This document shows positions 1 through 9,108 of a stretch of DNA of 64,000 nt, piece after piece (position 1 is the first letter of the stretch; the number at the start of each line of letters is the position of its first letter). The notes under the pieces are model-generated. The model searched no databases, had not been told where the DNA came from, and was given only the letters and a program-made list of their open reading frames with translations. The stretch lies in contig PHEY01000006.1 in assembly GCA_002841335.1 (NCBI GenBank), positions 147,532 to 211,531 of the forward strand, read 5' to 3'. A program made the translations under genes and the position numbers. Source of the DNA: Actinobacteria bacterium HGW-Actinobacteria-2 (lineage in GTDB: Bacteria; Actinomycetota; Actinomycetes; Propionibacteriales; Propionibacteriaceae).

Positions 1-1965
1 CCATTCGCCGATCTGGGCGGCCGTGTTCGACCCGCCACTGGCCTGACCCACCGAGCCGGCGATGTAGTAGTGGATCTTCCCGGTGGCCACATAGGCCTGG
101 AACTGCGCCAGGGTGGGCGAGGGGTCGGAGCCGTTGAAGCCGCCGATCGCCATCACCGCATCACCGCTGGCCAACTGGTAGCTGGCCGCGTTCTGGGAGC
201 CGGTGGTCGCCGCCACCCAGGTGTAGTCGGCGGAGTTCGCAGTCAGCAGAGCCAGAACCTGGTCCGACACCTGGGCGCCGTTGAGCAGCCCACCCATGCC
301 GCCGTCCTGGCCGGCGGCGCCGGGGTTCGCTGTTCCCGGCTGGCCCTGAGGTGGCTGCCCGCCGCGGGTGCCAGGTCCACCCTGGCCACCGCCGGGACGT
401 CCGCCGCCCATCGTGCCGCTCACCGGGCCAGCGGTCACGATCGAGCCGGTGTGAGCCGTGGCTGCGGTGTTCAGCGAGTACGCCAGGGGGCCGGCGAGCC
501 CGGCGCCGATCGCGACAGTCACCAGTGCGGTGGCCAGGGGGCGAGACAGTTGGTCGGCCCAGATCATCGCCAGGGCAGCCAGCGTGCTGACCCCGAAGAC
601 CGTCCAGCCGAGGACCGTGTACCAGCCGCCTGCCTGCAGGAGCAGCGCCAGGGCCCATACCCCGGTGGCCAGGGTGGTCGCCCCCAGCACGATCCGGGCA
701 GTCGGACGTCCACGCTCGGCCCACACCGCAGCGCCGCCGATGGCCACTGCGCCGCCGATCGCCGGCGCCAGCGCCACGGTGTAGTAGTCGTGGTAGATAC
801 CGGCCATGAAGCTGAAGACCAGCGCGGTGACCACCAGCCAGCCCAGCCAGATGATCGCGCCGGCGATCAGCGCCTGGGACGGTGACTGGGTGCGGCCACT
901 GCCGCGCCGCCAGCGGAGGATCGCGATCACGATGGCGCCGGTGGCCAGCACCAACGCGGCCGGAATCAGCCACGACACCATGCCCCCGGAGACCCCCTCG
1001 AACATCCGCAGGATGCCGGTGGAGCCCCAGTTGCCGCCACCGACTGAGCCGGTCTCGTTGCCGGTGATTCGGCCGAGGCCGTTGTAGCTCAGGATCAGCT
1101 CGACGATCGAGTTGTTCTGCGAGCCGCCGATGTAGGGCCGCAGGCTCGCCGGGGTCAGTTCGACCGCGGCCAGGTACCAACCGAAGGAGGCCACCATGGC
1201 GGCGAAGGCGACCAGCAGGTCGACCAGCTTGCGCTTCCAGCTAGCCGGCGCAGCGAACCAGTAGGCCACCACCAGAGCGGGCAGCACCAAGAACGCCTGC
1301 AGCATCTTGGTCAGGAAGCCGAAGCCGATCGCCACCCCGGCCAGCGCCAGCCAGCCGCGTCCAGCGTGTTCGGTGGCCCGGACGGTGAAGTAGCTGGCCA
1401 GCACCATGGTGAACACCAGCAAGGCATCAGGGTTGTTGAAGCGGAACATCAACGTGGCCACCGGGGTGAGCGCGAACGTCGCCGCACCGGCCAGGGCTGC
1501 CCAGTGCACGCCCCGCGCGGTCAGCGGGTGGGTGCCCTGGCCGCGCCAGGCGGTCAGGCTGCGGCGCAGGGTGGCGAACAGCACACCGACGCTGGCCACG
1601 CCCAGCAGCGCCTCGGGCACCAGGATGCTCCACGAGCTCAGCCCGAACAGCCGCACCGACAAGGCCATCAGCCAGATAGCGGCCGGTGGCTTGTCGACGG
1701 TGATCGAGTTGCCGCCGTCCAGGGAGCCGAAGAACCAGGCGATCCAGTTGTCGGCACCGGCCTGGGCGGCGGCGGAGTAGAAGGAGTTGGCGTACCCGGA
1801 GGCCGACAGCCCCCAGAGGTACAGCGCGGCGACCGCGACCAGCAGAGCGGCCACGCTGCCGCGGGCCAGCCAGTCGGGTCGTTCTTCGACGTAGCCGTAG
1901 TGCGGCACGGGCGGTGCCTCTTCGGCGGTGGTGCCGGGGTTCGGCGTTAGCTCGGTAAGCGTCAT
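1..1965 (-). CDS. GT39/ArnT-like membrane glycosyltransferase, C-terminus cut by window edge
   Basis: Polytopic membrane protein, probably a polyprenyl-phosphate-sugar-dependent glycosyltransferase of the GT39/ArnT (YkcB) type. 655 residues are visible; the stop lies beyond base 1. About ten hydrophobic segments begin near residue 35. The motif DKPP at residues 91-94, after an acidic extracellular loop, is typical of the YkcB subgroup. A glycine-rich linker near residues 515-555 precedes an outward-facing C-terminal domain, as usual in these proteins. The ATG at 1963-1965 is the first start in the frame. The gene follows the two-component pair in the same direction after a 288-nt gap, so it may be a target or late member of that unit. 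The transferred sugar cannot be told from sequence. Confidence 0.85.
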   Translation of the reverse strand, partial: MTLTELTPNPGTTAEEAPPVPHYGYVEERPDWLARGSVAALLVAVAALYLWGLSASGYANSFYSAAAQAGADNWIAWFFGSLDGGNSITVDKPPAAIWLMALSVRLFGLSSWSILVPEALLGVASVGVLFATLRRSLTAWRGQGTHPLTARGVHWAALAGAATFALTPVATLMFRFNNPDALLVFTMVLASYFTVRATEHAGRGWLALAGVAIGFGFLTKMLQAFLVLPALVVAYWFAAPASWKRKLVDLLVAFAAMVASFGWYLAAVELTPASLRPYIGGSQNNSIVELILSYNGLGRITGNETGSVGGGNWGSTGILRMFEGVSGGMVSWLIPAALVLATGAIVIAILRWRRGSGRTQSPSQALIAGAIIWLGWLVVTALVFSFMAGIYHDYYTVALAPAIGGAVAIGGAAVWAERGRPTARIVLGATTLATGVWALALLLQAGGWYTVLGWTVFGVSTLAALAMIWADQLSRPLATALVTVAIGAGLAGPLAYSLNTAATAHTGSIVTAGPVSGTMGGGRPGGGQGGPGTRGGQPPQGQPGTANPGAAGQDGGMGGLLNGAQVSDQVLALLTANSADYTWVAATTGSQNAASYQLASGDAVMAIGGFNGSDPSPTLAQFQAYVATGKIHYYIAGSVGQASGGSNTAAQIGEW

Positions 1966-2081
1966 GTTCACAGCAAAACTGGCCGCGCTGAGGTGGGCGT
2001 GGGTGCACCCTGTGCCTCTGTTGTGAGCGTTCCGGCGTGAGTTGCGACCCTCCGGCGAGCTCGAGGCCAGCCAAGCTCACC

Positions 2082-2190
2082 GTGGGACACCGAGGACGGT
2101 TCCTCCTGTCCCAGCCAATGTGTCTCAGTCAGTCTCAGCCGACGGGGTGAGGTTCAGGTGGGACGCGAGGAGCCGTCCCCGGTGTCTCAC
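2082..2190. repeat. Long imperfect inverted repeat between histidine kinase and glycosyltransferase
   Basis: Arms 2082-2113 and 2159-2190 are reverse complements at 27 of 32 positions, with a 45-nt spacer. The spacer carries further short GTCTCAG-type words. Transcribed leftward it would fold into a long hairpin ahead of the glycosyltransferase gene. No T-run follows, so a simple terminator is unlikely. It could be an attenuating structure or a small repetitive element. The rest of the 1966-2253 gap shows no gene. Confidence 0.6.
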
Positions 2191-2253
2191 TGTTGCTGGT
2201 GAGCAGCGGCGAAGGCGCGTGTTGAAGCCCGCTGGGAGAGCGGCGAGAGCTGG

Positions 2254-3666
2254 TCAGGCCAGCGGGACGCGGAGGGTGAAGACCGTCCGTCCGGGCTGGG
2301 AGTCGAGCTCAACGCTGCCGCCGTGTGCCTTGACCACCGCCGAGACGATGGCCAGGCCCAGGCCGGTGGACGAGCCGCTGTCCTGACGGACGCGGCTGGC
2401 GTCGGCCCGGGTGAAGCGCTCGAACACCGTCGGCTGAATCTCCGGGGCCACCCCGGGGCCGTTGTCGGTCACACTGATCACCGCCGAGCCGGCTTCGGCC
2501 CGCAGCGCGGCGGTCACCGAGGTGCCGGCAGGCGTGTGGGTGCGCGCGTTGGCGAGCAGGTTGGTGATCACCTGGTGCAGCCGGTGGGGATCGGCCATCG
2601 CGGTGATCACGTCCTCGGGCAGATCCAGCGACCACTGGTGCTCGGAGTCGGCGGCGCGAGCGTCGCTCACCGCGTTCAGCAGGATCTCGGTCACGTCGAC
2701 CGGTTGCAGATCGAGCGTCGGTTGGGAGTCCAGGCGGGCCAGGAGCAGCAGGTCCTCGACCAGCACCGACATCCGATCGGATTCGGATTCGATCCGCCCC
2801 AGCGCATAGGCGGCGTCCTCCGGCAGGGCGTCCTCGCCGCGTCGGGTCAGCTCGGCGTAGCCGCGGATCGAGGCCAGCGGATTGCGCAGTTCATGGGAGG
2901 CGTCGGCGACGAACTGGCGCACCTTGGTCTCGCTGCGATGCCGGGCGGCCAGCGCGCCCTCGACGTTGTCGAGCATGTGATTGAAGGCCAACCCGACCCG
3001 ACCTACCTCGCTGTCGGGTTGAGCGTCGGCCGGTGCCACTCGGATCGGTACTTGGCCCTCGCCGCGTTCCAACGGCAGGTTCGAGACCTGGGTGGCGGTG
3101 GCGGTGAGCCGATTCAGCGGACGCAGGCTGGCCTCCACCACCCGCCGGGTGGCCAGGTAGCTGACCAGGATCATCGCCCCGGTGAGCAGCGCGGTCATCA
3201 CCAGTTGGCTGGTCAGCGGCTTGGTCACCTCCGACATCGGCAGTGCCACCACCGTGTGGAACGGGTACTCCCGGGCCAGGACGCGATACATTCCCAGGCC
3301 CTCGAGGCGGACGTTGACCGGGTCACCGGCCCGGACAGCAAGGAGTTGTTGCTTGGCCTCGATCGGCACGGTCACACTACTGATCGTCCGGGAGACGCCG
3401 TCGATGGAGTCGATCCGAATCACTCCCGATCCGGTCGGATCGCCCGGGATGCGATCACCGTCGGGCAGTCGGCGGCCGACCGCGGCGTTGAGGCGGTCGT
3501 CCACCTCGCGCTGCAGGATCTGGAAGCTGGCCAGCACGGTGAACATGCCCAACACGATGGTGAGCAAGGCGACCAGTGCGGTCACCCGCACCACCAGTTG
3601 GCGAGCCAGCGTCCCTTTGCCCATTGGATGCGCCGGCGGCGAGACCGCCTCGGCCGGGGTGGTCAT
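2254..3666 (-). CDS. Membrane sensor histidine kinase (OmpR/PhoB partner type)
   Basis: Sensor kinase of 470 residues that should autophosphorylate and pass phosphate to the adjacent response regulator. A first transmembrane helix lies near residues 25-50, then an extracytoplasmic sensor domain to about 150, a second helix near 152-175, and HAMP. The H-box ASHELRNPLAS places the phosphorylated His at 258. N-box Asn369 and Asn373, DNGPGV from 401 and GLGLAI at 436-441 complete the catalytic domain. The ATG at 3664-3666 is chosen because it overlaps the regulator stop by 4 nt (ATGA), implying translational coupling. Architecture resembles the actinobacterial TrcS/MprB class. The signal sensed is unknown. 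Confidence 0.93.
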   Translation of the reverse strand: MTTPAEAVSPPAHPMGKGTLARQLVVRVTALVALLTIVLGMFTVLASFQILQREVDDRLNAAVGRRLPDGDRIPGDPTGSGVIRIDSIDGVSRTISSVTVPIEAKQQLLAVRAGDPVNVRLEGLGMYRVLAREYPFHTVVALPMSEVTKPLTSQLVMTALLTGAMILVSYLATRRVVEASLRPLNRLTATATQVSNLPLERGEGQVPIRVAPADAQPDSEVGRVGLAFNHMLDNVEGALAARHRSETKVRQFVADASHELRNPLASIRGYAELTRRGEDALPEDAAYALGRIESESDRMSVLVEDLLLLARLDSQPTLDLQPVDVTEILLNAVSDARAADSEHQWSLDLPEDVITAMADPHRLHQVITNLLANARTHTPAGTSVTAALRAEAGSAVISVTDNGPGVAPEIQPTVFERFTRADASRVRQDSGSSTGLGLAIVSAVVKAHGGSVELDSQPGRTVFTLRVPLA

Positions 3667-4403
3667 TCCACCGCCGGCTTGAGCACGTACCCGGCACCGC
3701 GCATGGTGTGGATCATCGGCGCCCGATCGGCGTCGATCTTCTTGCGCAGGTAGGAGATGTACAGCTCGACCACGTTGGCCTGGCCGCCGAAGTCGTAGTT
3801 CCACACCCGATCCAGGATCTGCGCCTTGCTCAGCACCCGCCGCGGGTTGCGCATCAGGTAGCGCAGCAGTTCGAACTCGGTGGCGGTCAGGTTGATCACC
3901 TCACCGGCGCGGGTCACCTCGTGGCTGTCCTCATCCAGGCTCAGGTCACCGACGACCAGGGTCGACTCCGAGCGGGTCGTCGTGGCACCCGAGCGGCGCA
4001 GCAGGGCGCGCAGTCGGGCCACCAGTTCCTCCAGGCTGAACGGCTTGGTGACGTAGTCGTCGCCGCCGGCGGTGAGGCCGGAGATCCGGTCGTCGAGGCC
4101 GTCCTTGGCGGTGAGGAAGATTACCGGGACGTCGGGCTGCTCGCTGCGGATCCGACGCATCACTTCCAAGCCGTCGAAGTCGGGCAACATCATGTCCAGC
4201 ACGATTGCGTCCGGACGGACGTCGCGCGCGGCCTTGACTGCGTCCAGACCGGAGCCGGCGGTGGTGACCTCCCAGCCCTCGTAGCGAAGCGCCATCGACA
4301 ACAGCTCGGTGAGACTGGACTCGTCGTCGACGGTGAGAATGCGGATAGCGGTGCCGTCCGGGCGGGTGAGCGCCTGGAGTCCGCTGCGTGCCGTGATCGC
4401 CAT
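3663..4403 (-). CDS. OmpR/PhoB-family response regulator
   Basis: DNA-binding response regulator of 246 residues, first gene of the pair with the downstream kinase. The receiver domain begins near residue 20 with acidic residues in LTVDDE, the phospho-acceptor is Asp70 in IVLDMMLP, and the conserved Lys lies in FLTAKDG. The C-terminal winged helix includes ATEFELLRYL and ends in the typical RGAGYVL. A 20-residue lead precedes the receiver domain, so a start further in is possible; upstream of the chosen ATG only a weak GAGAG serves as ribosome site. It resembles TrcR/PrrA/MprA-type regulators. Its targets may include the divergent sortase genes or the downstream glycosyltransferase. Confidence 0.93.
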   Translation of the reverse strand: MAITARSGLQALTRPDGTAIRILTVDDESSLTELLSMALRYEGWEVTTAGSGLDAVKAARDVRPDAIVLDMMLPDFDGLEVMRRIRSEQPDVPVIFLTAKDGLDDRISGLTAGGDDYVTKPFSLEELVARLRALLRRSGATTTRSESTLVVGDLSLDEDSHEVTRAGEVINLTATEFELLRYLMRNPRRVLSKAQILDRVWNYDFGGQANVVELYISYLRKKIDADRAPMIHTMRGAGYVLKPAVE

Positions 4404-4570
4404 GGAAGGACTCTCTCAGCGAGGGGTTGGTGCCTGCTGGCAACTTGCTGTGTAAAGCCTATGCGTTCGGATCCGGTTTCGAGGCGGGAAACCTGGGTCC
4501 ACCCTCTTTCGGTGCGGCCGCTCGACGGACAGGTCGGGTAGCGTGAACTGGTCGGCAGGAAGGAGCCCCA
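4404..4570. promoter_or_regulatory. Divergent promoter region between response regulator and sortase
   Basis: 167-nt intergenic region that must hold the promoters of the leftward two-component operon and the rightward sortase operon. It contains an inverted repeat GGTTTC-7 nt-GAAACC at 4475-4493, a plausible operator. A GGAAGGAG ribosome site lies just before the sortase start. No -10 element is clear enough to call. Confidence 0.35.
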
Positions 4571-5230
4571 GTGCGTGTGTTGCGCAATCTGATCGGGCTG
4601 CTTGGTGAGTTTCTGATCACCGCTGGCGCGTTCCTGCTGCTGTTCGTGGCCTGGCAGTTGTGGTGGACCGACGTCGTCGCGGAGGCCGAGGCCGGACGGG
4701 TGGTGACCCAGCTGCAGGGCAACCCGAATGCCTGGGTGCAGCCGGACCAGGTGCAGCTCGGCGACGCCTTCGCGATCGTGCGGATTCCCCGCTTCGGTGC
4801 CGACTTCGCCCGTCCGCTGTATGAGGGGACGACGCGCGACGTGCTCCAGCGCGGCATCGGGCACTACGACGGCACCCAGCTGCCCGGCGGGGTGGGCAAC
4901 TTCGCGATGGCGGGGCATCGCACCACCTACGGCAAGCCGTTCAACCAGATCGACAAACTGAAGGTCGGCGACGTGGTGCTCATCGAAACCAAGGACGCCT
5001 ATTTCGTGTACCGAGTCACCGGCCACGAGGTCGTGCCGCCGACGCAAACCTCGGTGCTCTTGCCGGTGCCCGACCAGCCCGACGCGACCCCGACAGTGGC
5101 CGCGTTGACCCTGACCAGTTGTCATCCGGAGTTCTCCGCACGGGAACGGTTCATCGCCTTCGGGAAGCTGGACGCCACCTACCCGCGGAGCAAGGGCGTG
5201 CCGGCCTCGATGTTGGAGGTGCAGGGCTGA
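4571..5230 (+). CDS. Class E sortase
   Basis: Membrane-anchored cysteine transpeptidase of 219 residues that attaches LAXTG-type proteins to the cell wall in high-GC Gram-positives. An N-terminal membrane helix spans about residues 8-31. Catalytic residues are visible: His116 in MAGHRTTYG, Cys184 in TLTSCHPEF, and an Arg in the following RERF. The GTG start at 4571 follows AAGGAG closely. The stop overlaps the next ATG by one base, and three genes follow as a tight unit. No obvious sortase substrate is encoded in the window, so its clients lie elsewhere. Confidence 0.92.
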   Translation: MRVLRNLIGLLGEFLITAGAFLLLFVAWQLWWTDVVAEAEAGRVVTQLQGNPNAWVQPDQVQLGDAFAIVRIPRFGADFARPLYEGTTRDVLQRGIGHYDGTQLPGGVGNFAMAGHRTTYGKPFNQIDKLKVGDVVLIETKDAYFVYRVTGHEVVPPTQTSVLLPVPDQPDATPTVAALTLTSCHPEFSARERFIAFGKLDATYPRSKGVPASMLEVQG

Positions 5231-5391
5231 TGTCGTTCTACGGATGGCTGTGGCGGATCCTGCCCGGGCCGATGCCGGTGAAGGTGATCGGCGCGCTGAC
5301 CCTGCTGACGGCGGTCTTGGCGGTGTTGTTCACGCTCGTCTTCCCGGCGATCGCGCCGTTAATGCCCTTCAACGAGACCACGGTGGAGTGA
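5230..5391 (+). CDS. Small single-pass membrane protein (53 aa)
   Basis: 53-residue protein starting at the ATG that shares one base with the sortase stop codon. One strong hydrophobic helix runs from about residue 17 to 41 and a short tail ends in acidic residues. I do not recognise a named family. Small membrane proteins are common beside sortase genes in actinomycetes. Its tight spacing on both sides suggests co-translation with sortase E and the YdcF protein. A role as a sortase accessory or regulator is only a guess. Confidence 0.75.
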   Translation: MSFYGWLWRILPGPMPVKVIGALTLLTAVLAVLFTLVFPAIAPLMPFNETTVE

Positions 5392-5396
5392 ACCCG

Positions 5397-6440
5397 ATGT
5401 TGTGGCTGAGCGTGGGCCCGGAGGTCATTCCGCTGGCGATCTTCCTGATCAGCTTCGGGCGGGAGCCGCGGAAGTTCCGCACCGGGGTGTATCTGCTGGG
5501 AGCGGTGGGCTGGTTGGCGGTGCTCGTCCTGGGATGGTCGCTGGCGGTGGTCAGTCGACTCGACGACCGCCTCGGTGGCTGGTGGTTGTTGGGTGTGGTG
5601 GCGGTTGCCGCGATCACGCTGGTGGGGTTGGCCATCTCCATGGTCATCGCCGGGGTGACCTTGGTGCGTCGGGAACGGCTGCGACCCGGGCGGCTGCTGT
5701 CGATGGCGTTGGGCCTGTTGATGCTGGGCTACCTGGCCTGGCTGACTGCGGCCATCGTGAGTGAAGACGTGGTGCAGGTGATGTGGGCGATCTGGGTCGG
5801 TCTGCCGCTGAGCTACTTCGGCTTCGGGTTCGCTGCCTTCGTGATCTACGGCGCGTTCTACCCGGCCTGGATGGTGCGCTTCGGGCCGCCGGCCCACGCA
5901 GTGATCGTCCTCGGCTCGGGTCTGATCCGCGGCGAAGTGCCTCCCTTGCTGGCCGACCGGCTGCGCGCCGGACGACGTGTTTTCGCCCACGCGATCGTCA
6001 GCGGGCGACGTCCGGTGTTGATCACCAGTGGCGGGCGAGGTCCGGACGAGCCGGTCGCCGAGGCGGAGGCGATGCGCGACTTCCTGATCGCCGACGGCGT
6101 GGACCCCGGCGCGATTGTGACCGAAGACCAGTCCCGCAACACCCAGCAGAACCTCGAGTTCAGTGCGGAAGTGTTGAAGTCTCGGCAGATCACCGGCCCG
6201 GTGGCGGTGGTCACCAGCGACTTCCATGCCCTGCGGGCCGCCCTGCTGATGCGTGCTCAGGGCATTCCGGGGTACGCCGTGGGGGCTCGCACCGCGCGCT
6301 ACTTCTGGCCGACCGCGGTGATCCGCGAGTACGCCGCCGTGCTGCGTGACCACTTCTGGTTCAACGCGGTGATGGTGGCACTGACCAGCCTGCCGCTGGT
6401 GCTGGCTCTCGGCCAGGCGATCGTGAACAGCCTGGGTTGA
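5397..6440 (+). CDS. YdcF/SanA-family (DUF218) membrane protein
   Basis: 348-residue protein with several N-terminal transmembrane helices (about residues 1-160) followed by a DUF218 domain. Signature features are VIVLGSGL at the domain start, SGGRGPDEPVAEAEAM, and later the EDQSRNTQQN stretch. DUF218 proteins (SanA, ElyC, YdcF) act in envelope integrity in Gram-negative bacteria; the biochemical activity is unsettled. I chose ATG 5397 because GGTGGAG lies 8 nt upstream; an in-frame GTG at 5388 overlaps the previous stop and is an alternative. It is the last gene of the sortase unit and converges on the next gene. Confidence 0.85.
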   Translation: MLWLSVGPEVIPLAIFLISFGREPRKFRTGVYLLGAVGWLAVLVLGWSLAVVSRLDDRLGGWWLLGVVAVAAITLVGLAISMVIAGVTLVRRERLRPGRLLSMALGLLMLGYLAWLTAAIVSEDVVQVMWAIWVGLPLSYFGFGFAAFVIYGAFYPAWMVRFGPPAHAVIVLGSGLIRGEVPPLLADRLRAGRRVFAHAIVSGRRPVLITSGGRGPDEPVAEAEAMRDFLIADGVDPGAIVTEDQSRNTQQNLEFSAEVLKSRQITGPVAVVTSDFHALRAALLMRAQGIPGYAVGARTARYFWPTAVIREYAAVLRDHFWFNAVMVALTSLPLVLALGQAIVNSLG

Positions 6441-6450
6441 TTCCGACGGC

Positions 6451-8127
6451 TCAGGCCCGTCCCAGCTGCATCACCCAGAACGAACCGTGCCGTTCGGCGC
6501 TGTCGATGCGCAGGCCGCTGTCCGCCCAGGCGTCCGGCAGACGTGCCGGGGTCTGGGTGCCGACCCAGTTCACCGGAGTGACCCAGATCGCTCGGGGCTC
6601 TCGGATGAGCCGGGCGTGGAGGTCGGCGGCGGGGACGGCCTGCGGCCACACCCACGACGAGCCCGGGGAGATGACGAAGGCGATCTCCCGGGCCGCGAGA
6701 TCAGGACGCACGCAGTTCAGATAGGCATGGACGACGTCGGCCTCGGTGATCACCGGTTCGTCCGGGGCCTCGGCGAGGAGGTGGTCGACGTAGCTGGTCA
6801 TCGCGGCGACGTTCACGTCATGTCCGTCGGCGGCGCGCACCGCACGTTGCGCGGGCAGCATCACCACCACCTGGCCGAGCACGATCAGCACGGCCACCGA
6901 TGTGCCCAACACCGCCACGGCGTCCGAGCGCGACGTGCGCCGGAGCGCGCGGACGACGAGAAGCTGGATGACCCGGCCGAGCGCCAGTGCGCCGATCACC
7001 GCCAGCACTGTGGAGGGGGCGAGCACCGGAACCAGATAACGCGCTCGGAACAGGCTGGGACGGGCCACGCCCAGGGCCAGGGACAGCGCCAACGGAACCG
7101 AGGCCCACACCACCGCCATCCGCGCGGTTGCGATCAGTCGGGTCGACAACACGCCTCGGCGGGCGAACGCAACCGCCACCCCCACCGCAGCCAGCACGGC
7201 GATCGGCGCCGCGAGCAGCGGCCGGGGGAGGACGACCACGAGTTGCACCAGCCGATCGACGATCAGCCCTGGTGAGACCTCGCTACCGGTGTTCGGGCCG
7301 CGTCCCATGGTGATCCCGGTCCAGATCGGCACCGAGAAGACCACCAGTGTCACCGCCATCAAGAAGGTGTCCTGGCGCAGCCGATGCCAGCGTTCGGCAC
7401 GGGTCGCCCGCGGTGTGACCAGATCGGCGGCCAGCATGGCGGGCCAAGCGAATCCGGCGAACAGGCTGGTCGTCGCCGACAATCCCAACAGGGCCGCCAG
7501 CCCCCAGCCGCCGCGCAGCCAGTGACCCCAACGCGCAATGAGACTGCGGCCGGCATCGGTCGGCGCGTTCGGGCGGGGCCAGGTGTCCCAGGCCAGCCAG
7601 GCCGCGGACGCCAGGAGCATCAACAGGGCGTACGGACGGGCGTCCTGGCACCAGCGGGTGAATCCCGGCAGGCTGATCAGCAGCCCGGCGGCCAACACCG
7701 CGGGCAGCACCCCGAGGCGGCGTGCCACCAGGGAGAACACCACCATCGCGGTGGCCGCACCAGCCACCGCCGACAGAGTGCGCACCGCGACCAGGGTGGG
7801 CAGCCAGCCCAACAGGTCGGCCCACACCTTGGCCACCGAGTAGAAGAACAGCAGCGGGGCGTCCTGGCCGCCCGCCAGCGCCCACAGCCCGGACCAGGAG
7901 CGTTGAACCGCCAGCACGGTGGCGGCCTCGTCCGCCCACGGGGCGGGCACGTCGATGCGGAACAGCCCGGCCACCAGTGCGACCACGCCGACCGCGACCA
8001 GGGTGCTGCGACGCAGCCGCTTCGAGACGGATGAATCCTGACGCGCTCCCGAGGGCCTCATCAGGGCGACCGTCCAGCGGCGCAGGCGCGGACGGCCGTG
8101 TTGGAGGCGTCCCGCCGGGTCGGTCAT
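6451..8127 (-). CDS. GT39-like membrane glycosyltransferase
   Basis: 558-residue polytopic protein with roughly ten membrane helices. The WADEA motif (Asp66-Glu67) after the first helix is the acidic catalytic pair typical of GT39/GT-C mannosyltransferases that use polyprenol-phosphate sugars. It differs from the GT39 protein at the left edge: there is no glycine-rich linker and the C-terminal domain is shorter. The start at 8127 is uncertain; in-frame ATG 8061 is possible, and GGGAG lies unusually close to the chosen ATG. It is the last gene before the convergent sortase unit. The acceptor is unknown, but protein O-mannosylation or lipoglycan synthesis are reasonable possibilities. Confidence 0.82.
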   Translation of the reverse strand: MTDPAGRLQHGRPRLRRWTVALMRPSGARQDSSVSKRLRRSTLVAVGVVALVAGLFRIDVPAPWADEAATVLAVQRSWSGLWALAGGQDAPLLFFYSVAKVWADLLGWLPTLVAVRTLSAVAGAATAMVVFSLVARRLGVLPAVLAAGLLISLPGFTRWCQDARPYALLMLLASAAWLAWDTWPRPNAPTDAGRSLIARWGHWLRGGWGLAALLGLSATTSLFAGFAWPAMLAADLVTPRATRAERWHRLRQDTFLMAVTLVVFSVPIWTGITMGRGPNTGSEVSPGLIVDRLVQLVVVLPRPLLAAPIAVLAAVGVAVAFARRGVLSTRLIATARMAVVWASVPLALSLALGVARPSLFRARYLVPVLAPSTVLAVIGALALGRVIQLLVVRALRRTSRSDAVAVLGTSVAVLIVLGQVVVMLPAQRAVRAADGHDVNVAAMTSYVDHLLAEAPDEPVITEADVVHAYLNCVRPDLAAREIAFVISPGSSWVWPQAVPAADLHARLIREPRAIWVTPVNWVGTQTPARLPDAWADSGLRIDSAERHGSFWVMQLGRA

Positions 8128-8165
8128 GGCTCCCAGTATCGCCGCCGCCGGACAGGTTCGCCGCT

Positions 8166-8438
8166 CTAGCGGGCGGAGAATCCCATTCGCCCGGGCACCG
8201 GCTCGGGCCATTCCAGATCGAAGTCCTCCACCCGGCCGGGGCGCGCGGCGGTGGTGGGGTCCTCGATGGCGAACCGCAGCAGCCGTCGGACGGCGTCCGG
8301 TTCGCCCTGGGCGATGATCTCCACCCCGCCGTCGGGGAGGTTCCGGACGGTTCCGGCCAGGCCGAGCGCGCGGGCGGTGTTCTGGGTCCACCAGCGGAAG
8401 CCGACCCCCTGAACCCGTCCGATCACGACCAGACGCAT
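8166..8438 (-). CDS. acyP: Acylphosphatase
   Basis: 90-residue enzyme hydrolysing carboxyl-phosphate bonds in acyl phosphates. It carries the signature GRVQGVGFRWW with the catalytic Arg, and NLPDGGVEI with the catalytic Asn region. Length matches the family. A second in-frame ATG lies three codons upstream (8447); I chose 8438 because the core begins there and GGAG lies 11 nt away. It is divergent from the phosphoribosyltransferase gene and lies 38 nt upstream of the glycosyltransferase in the same direction. Confidence 0.95.
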   Translation of the reverse strand: MRLVVIGRVQGVGFRWWTQNTARALGLAGTVRNLPDGGVEIIAQGEPDAVRRLLRFAIEDPTTAARPGRVEDFDLEWPEPVPGRMGFSAR

Positions 8439-8502
8439 TGCGAGCATGGCTCCATTCTCGGACAGAACCTCGCACCGGTTCGACTCTGAGAAGATTGGGC
8501 AC

Positions 8503-8994
8503 ATGACGCAACCGATTCGCGAAGTGCTCACCTGGGAGGGGTTCGGTGTCGCGGCCCGCGAGTTGGCTCGCCAGGTCGTCGATTCGGGCTATCGGCCTGA
8601 TCTGATCATGTCGATCACGCGAGGCGGGATGCTTCCCGCCGGCGCGATGAGCTACGCCATGGGTATCAAGAACCTGCACATCATCAACGTCGAGTTCTAC
8701 ACCGGGGTCGACACCCGGCTGCCGATGCCGGTGTTGCTGCCGCCGGTGCCGGTGGCGGTAGACCTGTCGGCCAAGCAGGTGCTGATCATCGACGACGTCG
8801 CCGACACCGGCGAGACCCTGCGGATGGTGCGCGACTTCTGCGCCACCCACCTGGCCGAGACCCGTACTGCGGTGCTGTACGAGAAGTCGCAGTCGGTGGT
8901 GAAGTGCGACTACGTGTGGAAGCGCACCGATGAGTGGATCTCGTTCCCCTGGTCGAGCGAGCCGCCGCTGGTGGGGGTCTCCACCGACAACTGA
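8503..8994 (+). CDS. Purine-type phosphoribosyltransferase
   Basis: 163-residue type I phosphoribosyltransferase. The PRPP-binding loop VLIIDDVADTGET is clear, and a flexible-loop or PPi-loop region SITRGGMLPAG sits upstream. Related short actinobacterial enzymes are usually annotated as xanthine/guanine or hypoxanthine phosphoribosyltransferases, so purine salvage is likely. The base specificity cannot be assigned from these motifs. ATG 8503 was chosen because homology begins there; upstream codons are non-conserved. The gene stands alone. Confidence 0.85.
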   Translation: MTQPIREVLTWEGFGVAARELARQVVDSGYRPDLIMSITRGGMLPAGAMSYAMGIKNLHIINVEFYTGVDTRLPMPVLLPPVPVAVDLSAKQVLIIDDVADTGETLRMVRDFCATHLAETRTAVLYEKSQSVVKCDYVWKRTDEWISFPWSSEPPLVGVSTDN

Positions 8995-9108
8995 GCGCCC
9001 AGTGCGCGTCGATGGGGGAGGCGCTCAGCCTGGTGGGACCGCTATGCTCTGCTGCTGAGCGGCGCTGGCCCGTGAGTGTGGGGGCATTCAGGGGATTCGG
9101 GGGAAATC

